From contig URYN01000008.1 in NCBI GenBank assembly GCA_900552135.1, positions 1-64,000 of the forward strand: DNA of 64,000 nt. Reading direction: 5' to 3'. A program made the translations under genes and the position numbers. Below the pieces are notes generated by a model, which saw only the letters and a program-made list of their open reading frames with translations, was not told where the DNA came from and did no database searches. This document shows, piece after piece, positions 50,973 to 60,608 of this stretch; position 1 is the stretch's first letter; the number at the start of each line of letters is the position of its first letter. The stretch is from an uncultured Clostridium sp. Lineage in GTDB: Bacteria; Bacillota; Clostridia; TANB77; CAG-508.

Positions 50973-51923
50973 ATGGAAAAGATTGCGGTATTAATACCAT
51001 GCTATAACGAAGAACTAACAATAGAAAAAGTAATAAAAGACTTCAAAAAGGAATTACCTGAAGCAGATATTTATGTTTATAACAATAATTCTAAAGACAA
51101 AACAAAAGAAATTGCATTAAAGAACGGTGCAATAGTTGTAGACGAATATAAGCAAGGAAAGGGCAATGTAGTAAGAAGTCAATTCAGAGATATTGAGGCT
51201 GACATTTATGTAATGGTTGATGGAGACGATACTTATCCTGCAGAATTTGTTCATAAATTAATAGAACCTGTGAGAAATGGCGAAGCAGATATGGCAATTG
51301 GAGATAGGCTTTCAAATGGAACATATCAAAAAGAAAACAAGAGACCATTCCATGAACTAGGAAACAATATAGTAAAAAAGTCTATAAACGTATTATTTAA
51401 GACGGATTTAAAAGATATAATGACAGGCTACAGAGTATTTAATAAAAGATTTGTAAAGAATATGCCAGTTCTTAGTCCTAAATTTGAAATAGAAACAGAA
51501 ATGTCTTTGTATGCTTTAGATAAAAAATATATCATAAAAGAAATTCCAATAATCTACAGAGATAGACCAGAAGGAAGTTCTTCAAAATTAAATACTATAA
51601 GTGATGGAATAAAAGTTGTTAAAACAATTGCAAGAATGTTTAAAGATTATAAACCATTTAGATTCTTTGGAGTAATTGCGTTAATATTCTTTATACTTGG
51701 ATTAGTTGCAGGAATACCAGTACTTGCAGAATTCTTCAAGACACATTATATTACAAAAGTTCCTTCTGCAATACTTGCAACAGGATGTATGGGATTAGCT
51801 GCAGTTGCTTTCCAATGTGCAATAATATTAGATACAATAACAAGACAACACAGAGAAAATTATGAGCTTAATCTTTTAAGATATGAGCAAATAGAAAATA
51901 TAAGAAAGAGAATGGAAAAATAA
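50973..51923 (+). CDS. Polyprenyl-phosphate glycosyltransferase (GtrB/DPM-like)
   Basis: 316 residues. A GT2 domain with AVLIPCYNEELTIEKVI, a DGDDTYP metal site and PEGSSSKLNTISDG, then two C-terminal transmembrane helices (about 229-285). It loads a sugar onto undecaprenyl phosphate at the cytosolic face. The DUF2142 protein 2 bp downstream is the likely GT-C-type enzyme that uses the flipped lipid-sugar outside. Confidence 0.93.
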   Translation: MEKIAVLIPCYNEELTIEKVIKDFKKELPEADIYVYNNNSKDKTKEIALKNGAIVVDEYKQGKGNVVRSQFRDIEADIYVMVDGDDTYPAEFVHKLIEPVRNGEADMAIGDRLSNGTYQKENKRPFHELGNNIVKKSINVLFKTDLKDIMTGYRVFNKRFVKNMPVLSPKFEIETEMSLYALDKKYIIKEIPIIYRDRPEGSSSKLNTISDGIKVVKTIARMFKDYKPFRFFGVIALIFFILGLVAGIPVLAEFFKTHYITKVPSAILATGCMGLAAVAFQCAIILDTITRQHRENYELNLLRYEQIENIRKRMEK

Positions 51924-51925
51924 GA

Positions 51926-53440
51926 ATGGAGAAAGTAAAAAAATTTTTGAAAAATTATTATAAAGATATAATTGTATTACTTATAGTTGCTGTGTCTATA
52001 ATTGGTTTTTCTAGAATGAGTGGAATAAACAAGGCAACACAATTAATAGTAGCAATGCTAATGATTATTTTTTCAGGAATAATTATTATCGTTTCAAAAG
52101 AAAAGAAACTAAAAGAGGAAATAGTGTTTGCCGGGCTTGTATTTGTACTAGGACTAGGTTTTGCTATTTCTATACCTATTGGAGGGATTCCAGATGAAAG
52201 AAATCATTTCCTTAGAACCTATGAAATAACACAAGGAAAAATAATATCTAATCAAGAGAGCAGTGGATATTTTCCAAAAGAGATTGATGAATATTTTTAT
52301 AATTGGCAAAAACTTGAATCATATAAGTATGATGAATATATGAAAAATGTTTTTACACCAAATTCTGGAGAGTTAAACGAAGACAGTTTTCCTAATACTT
52401 CACTATATTCGCCAATATGCTACATTCCACAATGTATAGGCATATTTATTGGAAGAATATTTAATTTACCAATATTAGTTACCGCATACCTTGCTAGAAT
52501 AAGTAATCTAATTTGCTTTGCAATAATAGTATTTTTTGCAATTAAATTAATTCCTTTTTATAAGAAAGAACTTGCTTTTGTTGGATTACTTCCAATTACA
52601 TTGCAGGAAGCAGCCTCGTTATCTGCAGATTCTTTGACAATTGCAATTTCAATTTTCTTTATTTCATATATAATGAATTTGGTATTTTCAAAAGAGGAAA
52701 AAATAAAAACAAAAGACTTTATAATACTATTATCAACCTTGATTATAATATCATTAAGTAAAATTGTATATGTACCATTAATTCTTCTTCTTGCATTAAT
52801 ACCAAATGAAAGATTTAAAAACAAGAAAGATAAATGGACTAAAATTGGAATTCTTGTTGTTATAACGCTTGTGATAAACTTTATATGGTTAGGAATATCA
52901 TCTAGCCATTTGAGCGAGATAAGAGAAGGTGTTAATGAAAAAGAACAAGTAAAGTATGTACTTACAAATCCAATTCAATATTGTAAAACTTTTTGTAAGA
53001 CAATATTTGTAAATTTCGATTTTTATATCGATGGAATAGTTGGTCAAATGCTAGAAAGTTATGATGTTAATCTAGCAAAAGGATACACATTTGTTTCCCT
53101 TGTTCTAATTGCTGGTTTATGTGTTACGGAGAATAGCATTTATAAACTAAACATTAAACAGAAAATAATTATATTAATTACATTTTTAGCAATTATTGCG
53201 CTTATATTTACAGCTTTATATGTTCAATGGACACCTTTATACAACCCCATAATTGAGGGAATTCAAGGTAGATATTTCATTCCGATTCTGATGCTGTTGT
53301 TAATATTAGTATGTGACTTATTTAACAGAAACAGTTATGGAATAGATAAAAAAACAGGTAACTTTTATTTATGGTATTATTTTGTAATAGTAAATGTATA
53401 TGCAATAAGCAAAATAATAAGCGCTCACATTTTAAAATAA
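51926..53440 (+). CDS. DUF2142 polytopic membrane protein (putative GT-C transferase)
   Basis: 504 residues, about 11-12 transmembrane helices. The loop GGIPDERNHFLRTYEITQGK after the second or third helix is the DUF2142 signature, with an acidic D-E pair like GT-C catalytic loops. Probably transfers the lipid-linked sugar made by the upstream GtrB-like enzyme onto the surface polymer. Starts 2 bp after that gene. Confidence 0.85.
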   Translation: MEKVKKFLKNYYKDIIVLLIVAVSIIGFSRMSGINKATQLIVAMLMIIFSGIIIIVSKEKKLKEEIVFAGLVFVLGLGFAISIPIGGIPDERNHFLRTYEITQGKIISNQESSGYFPKEIDEYFYNWQKLESYKYDEYMKNVFTPNSGELNEDSFPNTSLYSPICYIPQCIGIFIGRIFNLPILVTAYLARISNLICFAIIVFFAIKLIPFYKKELAFVGLLPITLQEAASLSADSLTIAISIFFISYIMNLVFSKEEKIKTKDFIILLSTLIIISLSKIVYVPLILLLALIPNERFKNKKDKWTKIGILVVITLVINFIWLGISSSHLSEIREGVNEKEQVKYVLTNPIQYCKTFCKTIFVNFDFYIDGIVGQMLESYDVNLAKGYTFVSLVLIAGLCVTENSIYKLNIKQKIIILITFLAIIALIFTALYVQWTPLYNPIIEGIQGRYFIPILMLLLILVCDLFNRNSYGIDKKTGNFYLWYYFVIVNVYAISKIISAHILK

Positions 53441-53575
53441 AAAGACTCGAAAAACTTTTAGAAAATCTAAAAAAACTATTCTCTATTTCTTAATTTTGTG
53501 TTAAAATAAAATAGACAAAATAAGATAAAAATTTTGTTTATATGACAAAAATTAAGAACAGGAGAAGATGAAAGT

Positions 53576-56350
53576 ATGAAGAGAAAAATTTTAAATATTA
53601 TAAAAATAGTAGTATTGCTTAGCGTTTTTTTGGGAACTCTTAACATCGGCAATACTACTTTTGCGACTGATGCAAATCAAACTCTTGAAGATGGAGTATA
53701 TACCATAAAATCTGCTCTAAACGAGAAGTTTATGTTTGATATTTACAACAGTTTAAAAACAAACGATGCTAAGGTGGAATTATGGACAGGTGGAGGAACA
53801 AATAACCAAAAATTTACCATTAAGTATATTGGAAATGGATGTTATACAATATCACCTGTACATTCTGGAAAATTTATTGATGTTGCACATAACTCAAAAG
53901 AGCCTGGAACCCAAGTTCTACAATATGAATATCATGGTGGAGATAACCAAAAGTGGATTATAAAAGATGCTGGAAATGGTTATTTTAACATAATTTCTAA
54001 GAGCAATGGATTATATTTAGATATACCTCATTCTGACGCTCATGATGGTTCATTAGTGCAGGTATGGACTAGTAATGGATGTAATAATCAAAAATTTAAA
54101 TTTGTAAAAGAGGGAGAAGAAACACCCACAGGAACTAAAACAATAAATGATGGAATTTATCAAATACAAACTGCTGAAGATACATCAAAGGTTGTTGATA
54201 TAGGTGGAAGCTCTACTCAAGATGGCACAAATATTGGGGTATGGGAAAACTCATCTACAGCCAACCAGAAATTTAACATAAAATATAGAAATGACGGTTA
54301 TTATACAATATCTGCAATGCATTCTGGAAAATATATTGATGTTGCAGGAAGCTCAAAACAAAATGGTGCAACTGTTGACCAATGGGAGTACCATGGTGGA
54401 AATAACCAACAGTGGGTAATTAGAGACGCTGGAAACGGATATTATTACATAATTTCAAAATGTAATGGCTTGTATTTAACAGTTGATAACGGAAGGATAG
54501 TAACGTCAAAATTAAATAATTCTTCAAGCCAAAAGTTTAAGCTTACTGTTCCAACTGCAATGAAAGGTACAAAAACATTAGAAGATGGAACTTATACTAT
54601 TGCTTCGGTAGCAAATACAAGGCTTGTAATAGATATTCCTCATAGCTCTAAAGATAATGGTGAAAAGATTGAACTATGGAGAAATGGCAAAACTGCAAAT
54701 CAAAAATTTAATATAAAATATGTTGGTGATGGATATTACACAATAACTGCAACACATGCAAATACATCAATAGAACTTGCCAATGGAACTACAATAATTG
54801 GAACTAAGATTACTCAATATGCTAACAATGGCTCTGATGCACAAAAATGGATTATAAAAGAAGCCGGAAATGGAGAATATTACATAATTTCTAAAAATAG
54901 TGAATTATATATGACTGTTGAGAATGAAGAAGTTAAAGAAGGTGCTAATTTAACAATTCAAAATTATTCAGGAAGAGTTGCACAAAAATTTACAATAACT
55001 GATTCTAAGGTTGTTGTTGACATAGACGATAACAAATATCCTGGATATAAAGCAGCACTTGAAAAATTATTAGCAGCACATCCAAACTGGAATGTAAAAT
55101 TCCTATATACAGGATTGAAATTTGATAATGCAGTTGCTGGTGAAGCAGAAGTACATGGAAGAAACTTAGTGGAAACATCAAATAGTGGAGAATGGGTATG
55201 TTCGACTTGTGGAACACAACTATATGATAGTGGCTGGTACTGTGCTTCTGAAAAAGCTATAGCATATTACATGGATCCAAGAAACTTTTTAGATGAAGTA
55301 AATATATTCCAATTCCAAGATGTAAATGAATATATGGACGAGGCTTGTACATTAGACGGAATAAAGGCTAAAGTAAAAGATACATATTTACAAAATTATG
55401 CCGAAGATATAGAAAAGGCATGTAGAAACACAAATGTAAATCCATACTACATAATTGCAAGATTAATTCAAGAACAGGGGAAAAATGGAACGCAAATCGG
55501 AAGAGGCATGGACGGTGGAGATGGAAAAACATATTACAACCCATTCAACATCAGTGCAAACGGAACTGGTTGGAATCAAATTTATGCAAATGCCTTAGCT
55601 AGAGCAAAAAGAGAAGGTTGGGACACAATGCAGAAAGCCTTAGAAGGTGGAATTGGTTTCTGCAAAGAAAACTGGCTAGAGAATTACCAAAATACACTAT
55701 ACCAAAACAGATTTGATATAGATTCAACAAATGGAACGGCTTTATATACTCACCAATATATGCAAAACTTAATGGGAGCATATAGTGAAGCACAAACATT
55801 ACAAAGCATGTACAAAAATACTAGTAAGCTAGATTCAAGCTTTACTTTCATAATTCCATTATATGAGCAAATGGATAAAACGGTTACACCATTACCATCT
55901 GCTAGCTCTGAAACATATCCTATGAATGTTGAAACAACAGGAACAAATGTACTTTTCAGATCTGGACCAAGTACTTCTTCAAGTGTAATTAGAACAATTT
56001 CAAACAAAGGAACAGTATTTTTATCAATAGAAAGAGGAATTAATTCGGACTGGCAAAAGGTAGTTGCATCAGATGGTACTATAGGATATATATCAGGAAA
56101 ATATCTAAAACAAATTGAAGATGTTAAAACCTGCAATTATAAGGCTAATGTAAAAACTAATGATGGATATGGTTGTAATGTGAGGTTAGGACCAAGTACA
56201 GATGTTTCTAAGCTTACAGCACTAGCTGAAAATGCAGAGGTAACAGTAATAGATAATTCAACTTATAAAAATATAAATGGCTATGATTGGTATAGAATTA
56301 TAATTTCAGATGGAAGGCAAGCATTTATACCAAGTATATATTTAAAGTAA
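53576..56350 (+). CDS. Secreted ricin-lectin / glucosaminidase / SH3 protein
   Basis: 924 residues. Signal peptide (about 1-31, ending TTFA). Three ricin-type beta-trefoil lectin domains (about 34-177, 186-325, 333-475) with QKW-type repeats (GGDNQKWIIKDAGNGYF). Then a GH73-like endo-beta-N-acetylglucosaminidase (about 480-765) with the likely catalytic Glu in IARLIQEQGKNG. Two SH3b domains follow (about 780-845, 852-924). It should bind sugars and cleave peptidoglycan during wall turnover. A CSTCG...WYC Cys trio in the catalytic region is unusual. AGGAGAA precedes the ATG. Confidence 0.93.
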   Translation: MKRKILNIIKIVVLLSVFLGTLNIGNTTFATDANQTLEDGVYTIKSALNEKFMFDIYNSLKTNDAKVELWTGGGTNNQKFTIKYIGNGCYTISPVHSGKFIDVAHNSKEPGTQVLQYEYHGGDNQKWIIKDAGNGYFNIISKSNGLYLDIPHSDAHDGSLVQVWTSNGCNNQKFKFVKEGEETPTGTKTINDGIYQIQTAEDTSKVVDIGGSSTQDGTNIGVWENSSTANQKFNIKYRNDGYYTISAMHSGKYIDVAGSSKQNGATVDQWEYHGGNNQQWVIRDAGNGYYYIISKCNGLYLTVDNGRIVTSKLNNSSSQKFKLTVPTAMKGTKTLEDGTYTIASVANTRLVIDIPHSSKDNGEKIELWRNGKTANQKFNIKYVGDGYYTITATHANTSIELANGTTIIGTKITQYANNGSDAQKWIIKEAGNGEYYIISKNSELYMTVENEEVKEGANLTIQNYSGRVAQKFTITDSKVVVDIDDNKYPGYKAALEKLLAAHPNWNVKFLYTGLKFDNAVAGEAEVHGRNLVETSNSGEWVCSTCGTQLYDSGWYCASEKAIAYYMDPRNFLDEVNIFQFQDVNEYMDEACTLDGIKAKVKDTYLQNYAEDIEKACRNTNVNPYYIIARLIQEQGKNGTQIGRGMDGGDGKTYYNPFNISANGTGWNQIYANALARAKREGWDTMQKALEGGIGFCKENWLENYQNTLYQNRFDIDSTNGTALYTHQYMQNLMGAYSEAQTLQSMYKNTSKLDSSFTFIIPLYEQMDKTVTPLPSASSETYPMNVETTGTNVLFRSGPSTSSSVIRTISNKGTVFLSIERGINSDWQKVVASDGTIGYISGKYLKQIEDVKTCNYKANVKTNDGYGCNVRLGPSTDVSKLTALAENAEVTVIDNSTYKNINGYDWYRIIISDGRQAFIPSIYLK

Positions 56351-56460
56351 ATATATGAGCTAATGAAAAACAATTATTACAACATACAAAAGTATAAAAA
56401 AGGCTGAATATAATTAATTTATTTCCAGCCTGATTTATACTCTGAGGAAGGAGAAATAAT

Positions 56461-57336
56461 ATGAAGATGATAAACGAAAAAAGTAAAATAAAAACATTTA
56501 TATCATTAATAGTTCTATTTGCGATAATGCTAATGATGAATAATGTTTATGCTGGAATGGCGGATTTTGACGACAAGACGGCAGATGCTCAAGCAAACGA
56601 GCAACTTGCAAATCAAGAAAAAGCAGAAAGTGAAAATGCGGGAAAATCAAGTAATAATTATCTTGCAGCACTTGAAATTGATGGATACAAATTATCGCCT
56701 GAATTTGATAAACAAACTCAAGAATATACATTAAATTCTGAGGTTAAAGAAGACAGCATAACAATAAAAGCAACAGCTGACGATGAAAAAGCAACTGTTA
56801 CTGGTACAGGGAATATAAAACTTCAAACAGGAGAAAATAATTTAAGAATAGATGTAAAGGCAGAGAGCGGAACTGTAAGAACATATTTTGTAAAAGTTAC
56901 AAGAAAAATTGAAGATGAAACATTAAGACTTTCTTCCATAAAATTAAGTGCGGTTGATCAAAATGGTAATAAAGATGTGCTAGAATTATCACCGGCATTC
57001 TCAGAAAATGTGTTTAGCTACACAACAAGAGTTTATAATGGAGCATCAAAAGTTGATGTAAATGCATTTTCTTCAAATGAAGATGCAAAAGTAACAGTAG
57101 AAGGAAATAATGATTTGAAAGATGGCAATAATTCAATTATTATAACTGTATCCAAAGAAGGATCAACAGGAACAGTATCATACAAAATAGACGTCATTAG
57201 AGAAAATAATATTGTAACTAATTCTACAGTTGCTACAGCAGAACAAAATAATAAACTTGCAATTTTAGCTATAATAATTGTAGTAATTATACTTTTTGTA
57301 CTATTAAGAAGAAAAAAGAAGAAAAGCAGACATTAA
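56461..57336 (+). CDS. Cadherin-like-domain membrane-anchored surface protein
   Basis: 291 residues. Signal peptide (about 1-31), an Ala/Gln/Glu-rich linker, two cadherin-like beta-sandwich domains (about 62-146 and 150-240; LAALEIDGYKLSPEFDKQTQ, then LSSIKLSAVDQNG), a C-terminal transmembrane helix (about 262-280) and a basic tail RRKKKKSRH. Extracellular, possibly adhesive or wall-associated. AAGGAG precedes the ATG. Confidence 0.85.
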   Translation: MKMINEKSKIKTFISLIVLFAIMLMMNNVYAGMADFDDKTADAQANEQLANQEKAESENAGKSSNNYLAALEIDGYKLSPEFDKQTQEYTLNSEVKEDSITIKATADDEKATVTGTGNIKLQTGENNLRIDVKAESGTVRTYFVKVTRKIEDETLRLSSIKLSAVDQNGNKDVLELSPAFSENVFSYTTRVYNGASKVDVNAFSSNEDAKVTVEGNNDLKDGNNSIIITVSKEGSTGTVSYKIDVIRENNIVTNSTVATAEQNNKLAILAIIIVVIILFVLLRRKKKKSRH

Positions 57337-57360
57337 AATTAAAAAATATAATATAAAATT

Positions 57361-57389
57361 TTGACAAGACAGATATTATATAATATAAT
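57361..57389 (+). promoter_or_regulatory. Promoter of polysaccharide exporter operon
   Basis: TTGACA (57361-57366), 17 bp, TATAAT (57384-57389), both perfect boxes, 33 bp before the ATPase gene. Confidence 0.88.
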
Positions 57390-57421
57390 GATAGCGAAAA
57401 TAAAAAGAAAGGCAAAATGAG

Positions 57422-58165
57422 ATGTCAAAGGAAGAGCAAGAAAATAGGATTATTGTTGATCATGTATACAAAACTTTCAATATATACATGGACAAGGCAA
57501 ATAGTTTAAAAGAAAAAGTATTATTTTGGAATAGAAATAAAAAAGAAAAAAGAGAAGTATTAAAAGACATAAATCTTACAATTAAAAATGGAGAGGCTGT
57601 TGCATTAATTGGTGTTAATGGAAGTGGAAAATCTACATTGCTTAAATTAATGACTAAGATAATTTATCCTAATAAAGGTAAAATTGAAACTTACGGAAAA
57701 CTAACTTCTTTATTGGAACTTGGCGCAGGATTTCACCCTGATTTCTCAGGAAGAGAAAACATATATTTTAATGCTTCAATATTTGGTCTAACAAGAAAGC
57801 AAATAGATGAAAGATTAAATGATATTATAGAGTTTTCAGAATTAGGATCTTATATAGATAACCCTGTAAGAACTTATTCATCAGGAATGTATATGAGACT
57901 TGCGTTTGCTGTTGCTATTAATGTTGATGCGGACATACTATTAGTCGATGAAATATTAGCTGTTGGAGATCAACATTTCCAAGAAAAATGTATTGCAAAA
58001 ATGAAGGAATTAAAGGCACAAGGAAAAACTATGGTATTCGTAACACACAGCATGGGAACAGTAAAAGAATTCTGTACAAGAGCCGTATGGTTGAGTGACG
58101 GAGTTGTAAAGATGGACGGAAAGCCAGATGATGTAATAGAAGAATATTTGAAGGAGACTTTGTAA
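57422..58165 (+). CDS. wzt: Polysaccharide ABC exporter ATP-binding protein (Wzt/TagH-like)
   Basis: 247 residues. Walker A GVNGSGKSTLLKL, the family-typical LGAGFHPDFSGRENIYFN, signature YSSGMYMRLAFAVA, Walker B ADILLVDEILAVGD. Powers export of lipid-linked teichoic acid or O-antigen-like polymer. The C-terminal carbohydrate-binding domain of some Wzt proteins is absent. The permease gene follows directly. Confidence 0.94.
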   Translation: MSKEEQENRIIVDHVYKTFNIYMDKANSLKEKVLFWNRNKKEKREVLKDINLTIKNGEAVALIGVNGSGKSTLLKLMTKIIYPNKGKIETYGKLTSLLELGAGFHPDFSGRENIYFNASIFGLTRKQIDERLNDIIEFSELGSYIDNPVRTYSSGMYMRLAFAVAINVDADILLVDEILAVGDQHFQEKCIAKMKELKAQGKTMVFVTHSMGTVKEFCTRAVWLSDGVVKMDGKPDDVIEEYLKETL

Positions 58166-58939
58166 ATGAACATAATAAAGGATTTGTACGCATATAGAGA
58201 ACTATTAAAAACAAACATAACAAAAGATGTAGGTGGAAAATATAAACACTCATTTTTAGGCGTGTTATGGTCTTTTTTAAATCCACTACTTCAAATTGCT
58301 GTATATGCATTAGTTTTCCAAGTAATATTAAAAAGCGATATAGAGAACTATGCTGTTTACTTGTGTTGTGGTTTAATTCCGTGGCAATATTTTTCTAATG
58401 TTGTTATAAGAGGAGCAGCTGTAATGGTTGATAACGGCAATATTATAAAAAAAGTATATTTTCCGCGAGAAATTCTGCCAATATCACTTGTTGCAAGTGA
58501 AGGAGTAAACTTTTTAATTGCAACAATAATTATACTAGGATTTGTTATTTTTGGGGGAATCGGATTATCATGGAATATATTATGGTATTTCTTAATACTT
58601 GCAATACAATTCATTGTATCTATAGGAATATCACTTCTTGTAAGTAGTTTAACAGTATACTTTAGAGATTTATTACACTTGCTAGGTGTATTTATGCAAT
58701 TGTTGTTTTACGCAACACCAATTGTGTATTCGATGAATGCTGTACCAGCAAATTTTAGATGGCTATTAAGATTAAATCCAATGTCGTACTTAATAGATGG
58801 TTATAGGTCGATATTCTATAGTAAAACAATGCCAGATTTTAGAGGATTGCTAATTGCATTTATAATGGGAATAGTTCTTTGCATAGTTGGATATTTTGTA
58901 TTCAAAAAATTAGAGAAGAGATTTGCAGAGGAATTATAA
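58166..58939 (+). CDS. wzm: Polysaccharide ABC exporter permease (Wzm/TagG-like)
   Basis: 257 residues, six transmembrane helices, with the typical N-terminal KYKHSFLGVLWSFLNPLLQ and YFRDLLHLLGVFMQLLFYATP. It forms the channel for the ATPase encoded immediately upstream; the ATG directly follows that gene's stop codon. A terminator lies 12 bp after its stop. Confidence 0.94.
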   Translation: MNIIKDLYAYRELLKTNITKDVGGKYKHSFLGVLWSFLNPLLQIAVYALVFQVILKSDIENYAVYLCCGLIPWQYFSNVVIRGAAVMVDNGNIIKKVYFPREILPISLVASEGVNFLIATIIILGFVIFGGIGLSWNILWYFLILAIQFIVSIGISLLVSSLTVYFRDLLHLLGVFMQLLFYATPIVYSMNAVPANFRWLLRLNPMSYLIDGYRSIFYSKTMPDFRGLLIAFIMGIVLCIVGYFVFKKLEKRFAEEL

Positions 58940-58950
58940 TTTATTATACC

Positions 58951-58988
58951 AAAACCATAAATGTTAGAAATAATGTTTATGGTTTTTT
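58951..58988 (+). terminator. Terminator after the exporter operon
   Basis: An 11-bp stem AAAACCATAAA / TTTATGGTTTT (58951-58961 with 58976-58986), then a T-tract. Confidence 0.85.
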
Positions 58989-59010
58989 GTTGCTTTTTGT
59001 CGTACTTCTA

Positions 59011-59039
59011 TTGCTTTTTTAGACTTTAATATATATAAT
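59011..59039 (+). promoter_or_regulatory. Promoter of ligase/polymerase-like gene
   Basis: TTGCTT (59011-59016), 17 bp, TATAAT (59034-59039), directly after the exporter terminator. Confidence 0.65.
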
Positions 59040-59075
59040 AATCTTGAAAAATAGAATCATAAAAGGAAAATATTT

Positions 59076-60608
59076 ATGGAAGAAAATAAGAAAAAGGAAA
59101 ATATTGAAAAGAAAAAAACATCTGATATAAAGAGCTTATTTACAATAGAAAATTTGTTGTGTTTTTTTATAATAATATGTCCAATATTAGATGTTGCAAG
59201 CTTTCTTTTTAGAAATTATTTTAAAACCAATATTTCAATATCTACATTTATAAGACCAATTATTCCTATTATAGGAATTTGCTATATATTTTTTAAAGAC
59301 AAGCTGAAACCTCAATTATTTATAGCTTGTGCTTGCTATGCGGTTTATGCAATTTGCCATCTCTATATTTTTTACAAGCAAAGAGCAGGCTGTGCGTATG
59401 GTACAATTATTCAAGAAATTCAATATTTAACAAATTATACTTTCATGATAATGAATTTGTTTATTTACACATACATATTTGCTCACAAGAATAGAGAAAA
59501 AGAACTAAAAGAAAAAAAACCAAAAAAAACAATTAATAAGCTAAAAATGTCAGTGCTAATTTCACTTACCATTTATATAGCACTTATGTATATTTCATTA
59601 ATTACAGGAACATCTTCATATACATATAATGAGGTACAGATTGGATATAAGGGATGGTTTGAATCCGGAAATAGTATTGGAACAATAATGTTGCTTGAGA
59701 TATTTATTGTACTTCCTAATCTAAGTAAAAATAATAGAACAGAAATTAGAATTTGGTCGTTTATGCTAATAGTACTTGCAGGAGCATATCTTTGCACTTT
59801 GTTGGGCACAAGAACAGGATTGTTTGGATTTATAATTGTAATTCTGGCATATTGTGTTATTGGCATAATTAACAGTTTAATAAAAAATAACAGAATAAAT
59901 AAAAAAGCATTACCGGCATTTTTGATTACTCTTGTTGTTATTGGAGTTGCAGTTATAGGGTTTGGTTCAAAAACTATTGAAAGAAGAAAAGATTTACAAG
60001 ACAGAGAATCACAAATTTTAGATACAATGACAGGAAAGACGGCTCATGTAACAGGAGATATTGTTGAAATCGTTAGAAAAATAAAGAATAATGAAATAGA
60101 TGAAAGCTACATGCAAGATAGTATGCAACAAGCTTATTTGAATTTATATAATATTGCAAACGAGAAGCAGATTACAAATACAAATATGCGTGCATTACAA
60201 TTTATATATCATAGTGAATTGATAAAAAATCAAAACAGTATTCCAATGCTTCTTTTTGGAAATGGATACATTCTTCATTTTTATGAAATGATTTTTGAAA
60301 TGGAAGTTCCAGCATTCTTATATAATTTTGGAGTTATAGGATTTTTCTTATATTTTATGCCATTCTTGATGATTGCAATTTATGGAACATATATAATGGT
60401 AAAAAAAATAAAGAATATAAATATTGAATTTTCTATGAGTGTTTTAGGACTATGGTTTGCAATATTTATATCATTCTTATCTGGATACACATTCTTTAAT
60501 TCATCTAGCATGATGATTATAATAGTTCTTGCAACTTTTATAGTAAGTGGTTGTAAAGATTTCGATGATGATGAAATGAAAATATATAATGGAAAGGTAA
60601 AAGAATGA
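59076..60608 (+). CDS. O-antigen ligase/polymerase-like membrane protein
   Basis: 510 residues, about 11-12 helices after a charged cytosolic N-terminus. CTLLGTRTGLFGFIIV and the long extracellular loop (about 310-410) resemble the O-antigen ligase (Wzy_C/WaaL) family. It would polymerise repeat units or attach finished glycan to the wall, outside the membrane. Its last four bases overlap the next start (ATGA). Confidence 0.82.
   Translation: MEENKKKENIEKKKTSDIKSLFTIENLLCFFIIICPILDVASFLFRNYFKTNISISTFIRPIIPIIGICYIFFKDKLKPQLFIACACYAVYAICHLYIFYKQRAGCAYGTIIQEIQYLTNYTFMIMNLFIYTYIFAHKNREKELKEKKPKKTINKLKMSVLISLTIYIALMYISLITGTSSYTYNEVQIGYKGWFESGNSIGTIMLLEIFIVLPNLSKNNRTEIRIWSFMLIVLAGAYLCTLLGTRTGLFGFIIVILAYCVIGIINSLIKNNRINKKALPAFLITLVVIGVAVIGFGSKTIERRKDLQDRESQILDTMTGKTAHVTGDIVEIVRKIKNNEIDESYMQDSMQQAYLNLYNIANEKQITNTNMRALQFIYHSELIKNQNSIPMLLFGNGYILHFYEMIFEMEVPAFLYNFGVIGFFLYFMPFLMIAIYGTYIMVKKIKNINIEFSMSVLGLWFAIFISFLSGYTFFNSSSMMIIIVLATFIVSGCKDFDDDEMKIYNGKVKE

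Noticed and set aside
56401..56434. Terminator after the glucosaminidase gene
   Set aside because: AGGCTG/CAGCCT is only 6 bp with a long loop and no T-tract follows.
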